The position numbers and the translations under genes are program-made. The notes under the pieces are model-generated. The model made no database searches. It was not told where the DNA came from and saw only the letters and a list, made by a program, of their open reading frames with translations. A DNA stretch of 64,000 bases from Acinetobacter celticus (GTDB lineage Bacteria > Pseudomonadota > Gammaproteobacteria > Pseudomonadales > Moraxellaceae), in assembly GCF_001707755.1 (NCBI RefSeq), contig NZ_MBDL01000013.1:55769-119768 (forward strand), written 5' to 3'. How positions within the stretch are numbered: position 1 is the first letter of the stretch; each line of letters opens with the position of its first letter. This document shows, one piece after another, positions 63,934 through 64,000 of this stretch.

Positions 63934-64000
63934 ACAACTGTTTATGACTACTCGCTATGGTCTTAATTACGTTGCTTACGCTTCGTTGTGCCTAGCTTTG

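Noticed and set aside
63934..64000. Possible 3' end of the 23S rRNA gene at the right edge
   Set aside because: The 67 bases look like the 23S-5S spacer, and I cannot identify the 23S end in them, so no feature is called.

Overview
The window looks like chromosomal DNA of an Acinetobacter species or a close relative in the Moraxellaceae. The DNA is AT-rich, the proteins are gammaproteobacterial in type, and the window carries a divergent alkane hydroxylase/AlkR pair, a cobalamin salvage cluster, a Calvin-type aldolase beside pgk, and a 5S rRNA typical of this group. This is judged from reading the sequence; no database search was run.

Layout. 1-6.9 kb: the start of an M16-type peptidase, a four-repeat membrane protein, a GNAT acetyltransferase, a three-gene run (PfkB kinase, Rieske protein, YqiJ-like membrane protein), a YidB-like protein and two conserved unknowns. 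6.9-10.6 kb: ppiD, hupB, a phasin-like protein and a UbiJ-like SCP2 protein. 10.7-16.2 kb: the complete iscRSUA-hscBA-fdx operon, with a promoter embedded in a near-consensus IscR type 1 site. 16.3-28.6 kb: a membrane class III adenylate cyclase, a HIT protein, mfd, trmA, an LRAT-like protein, a bestrophin-like channel, glnS and ppiB. 28.6-36.1 kb: a 145-bp palindromic repeat element, lpxH, nfsB, a small zinc-ribbon protein, a DMT transporter, fba, a small lipoprotein, pgk, a DUF2237 protein and a Maf protein. 37.3-42.9 kb: roxA, then cobS-cobC-cobT-cobU and a 2H phosphoesterase, most of them overlapping, then ybaK. 43-50.8 kb: alkB with divergent alkR, lpxB, a TauE/SafE exporter, a DAHP synthase, a DSP-like protein, ispF and an exported protein. 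50.9-62.8 kb: dadA, a UDG-fold protein, a decayed lipoprotein gene, aroC, prmB, an ABC1-family kinase, two acyl-CoA dehydrogenases, a GNAT enzyme and a lytic transglycosylase lipoprotein. 62.8-64 kb: two decayed transposase genes (IS1595-like, IS630-like), then the terminator and 5S gene of an rRNA operon on the minus strand.

How the genes work together. The isc cluster is a self-contained Fe-S assembly unit under probable IscR feedback. The cob cluster covers nucleotide-loop assembly only, which fits salvage of corrinoids rather than synthesis from scratch. The two acyl-CoA dehydrogenases could use fatty acids such as those arising from alkane oxidation, but nothing in the sequence links them to alkB. 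Most of the window is core chromosome. The accessory-looking parts are the transposase remnants, the 145-bp element, the decayed lipoprotein locus and a possible frameshifted small gene near 6.4 kb. I saw no CRISPR array, intact prophage, intact insertion sequence, tRNA gene or toxin-antitoxin pair.
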